Shown: piece by piece, positions 63,353 through 64,000 of the stretch
Numbering within the stretch: the first letter of the stretch is position 1
Layout: each line of letters opens with the position of its first letter
DNA from: Oscillatoriophycideae cyanobacterium NC_groundwater_1537_Pr4_S-0.65um_50_18
GTDB lineage: Bacteria; Cyanobacteriota; Cyanobacteriia; Elainellales; Elainellaceae
Reading direction: 5' to 3'
Assembly: GCA_016208305.1 (NCBI GenBank)
Contig: JACQYI010000006.1
Span: forward strand, 620,001-684,000
DNA: 64,000 nucleotides
Translations under genes and position numbers: made by a program
The notes under the pieces: generated by a model
The model's input: the letters and a program-made list of their open reading frames with translations, nothing else
The model's database searches: none
What the model was told of the DNA's origin: nothing

Positions 63353-64000
63353 ATGACAACTACCCCACGGGGGCAGTCGGAAAAGGTAAAAGTTGTGGTT
63401 GATAGAGATCCGGTACCTACTTCTTTTGAGAAGTGGTCACAGCCCGGACATTTCGATCGCACGCTAGCTAAAGGTCCGAAAACAACGACCTGGATCTGGA
63501 ACCTTCACGCTGATGCCCACGATTTTGATAGCCATACCAGTGATCTAGAAGACATATCCCGTAAGATTTTCAGCGCTCACTTTGGTCATTTGGCCGTTGT
63601 GTTTGTCTGGCTCAGCGGCATGTATTTTCATGGCGCTAAATTTTCAAACTATGAATCTTGGCTGGCTGACCCCCTGAGCATTAAACCTAGTGCTCAAGTG
63701 GTTTGGCCGATCGTTGGTCAAGAAATTTTGAATGCAGATGTAGGCGGCGGCTTCCACGGAATTCAGATTACTTCTGGGTTGTTTCAACTGTGGCGGGCTT
63801 CCGGGTTCACCAATACTTATCAGCTTTACTGCACCGCAATTGGCGGTCTAGTGATGGCAGGTTTGATGCTGTTTGCTGGCTGGTTCCACTACCACAAGGC
63901 TGCTCCAAAACTGGAGTGGTTCCAGAACGTGGAATCGATGATGAACCACCACCTGGCTGGATTGCTAGGTCTGGGTTGTCTCGGTTGGGCAGGGCACCAA
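63353..64000 (+). CDS. psaA: Photosystem I P700 apoprotein A1 (3' end outside window)
   Basis: The first 216 residues of about 750. Opens [19 protein letters not shown], then [21 protein letters not shown] and [57 protein letters not shown], then [18 protein letters not shown] and [20 protein letters not shown]. Histidines that ligate chlorophyll a in the first helices are in place. It encodes half of the PSI reaction-centre heterodimer, in the thylakoid; psaB is expected to follow. Confidence 0.98.
   Translation, partial: MTTTPRGQSEKVKVVVDRDPVPTSFEKWSQPGHFDRTLAKGPKTTTWIWNLHADAHDFDSHTSDLEDISRKIFSAHFGHLAVVFVWLSGMYFHGAKFSNYESWLADPLSIKPSAQVVWPIVGQEILNADVGGGFHGIQITSGLFQLWRASGFTNTYQLYCTAIGGLVMAGLMLFAGWFHYHKAAPKLEWFQNVESMMNHHLAGLLGLGCLGWAGHQ

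Noticed and set aside
63353-64000. psaA as a far-red (FaRLiP) paralogue
   Set aside because: The visible 216 residues agree with ordinary PsaA, and no far-red cluster genes (rfpABC, apc or psb paralogues) are in view.
1-64000. tRNA, rRNA, CRISPR and prophage signatures
   Set aside because: No T-loop consensus with a foldable cloverleaf in the spacers, no regularly spaced 25-40 bp repeats, and no phage structural or integrase gene.

Overview
The window is a stretch of cyanobacterial chromosome. The diagnostic genes are psaA (photosystem I core, running off the right edge), ndhD of the photosynthetic NDH-1 complex, a CRR6-type NdhI maturation factor, vipp1/IM30, a DevBCA exporter, an AMIN-domain protein and several cyanobacteria/plastid-only families (Ycf45-like, DUF2499, DUF3593, DUF3611). 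The octamer GCGATCGC (HIP1) recurs throughout. Base composition looks close to 50% GC by eye and coding density is moderate. A filamentous, Leptolyngbya-like lineage is my best guess, but that is inference.

Layout. 1-9 kb: the end of a Ycf45/R3H ATPase gene convergent with glyA; a self-contained TetR-nitroreductase operon behind a palindromic operator; exbB-exbD; a PhnD-like binding protein; a short 2[4Fe-4S]-type ferredoxin; a NatE-like ATPase; a GST. 9.4-15.4 kb: an AMIN protein and a devB-devC-[LuxR-type HTH]-devA run on the minus strand, with a divergent PadR regulator and ATGCAT-type repeats between. 15.4-22.7 kb: mutL, an SDR/AraC pair flanked by two gene relics (alcohol dehydrogenase tail, GNAT head), and two alpha/beta hydrolases with a small membrane protein. 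22.7-30 kb: a second SDR, tandem perfect palindromes, DUF4268 and Uma2 nuclease-like proteins, cynS next to a decayed ABC-ATPase gene, an RluD-type enzyme, DUF3611 and a short RecQ helicase.

30-49 kb: ndhD with crr6, rplI, a Ser/Thr kinase with seven WD40 repeats, the DUF2499-DUF3593 pair, csaB, a long unknown coiled-coil protein, the acpP-fabF-tkt block, a DUF39 homocysteine-synthesis protein, a HAD protein and vipp1. 49-64 kb: a caspase-fold protein that has lost its catalytic dyad, rpmF, a sulfite-oxidase-like molybdoenzyme, palindromic repeats of one family, two intergenic regions with RNA-like nested hairpins, a peptidoglycan-binding protein, a degenerate ADP-ribosylglycohydrolase, a 7TM-HD phosphohydrolase, an OmpA-family protein, fmt, an OppC/DppC permease, then psaA behind a long leader.

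Most of the window is housekeeping with scattered accessory genes. I found no intact insertion sequence, no CRISPR array, no prophage and no tRNA or rRNA gene. The strongest unusual signals are the HTH gene inside the dev operon, the dyad-less caspase, the palindrome family with a constant centre, the cynS-associated transporter relic and the two intergenic RNA candidates.
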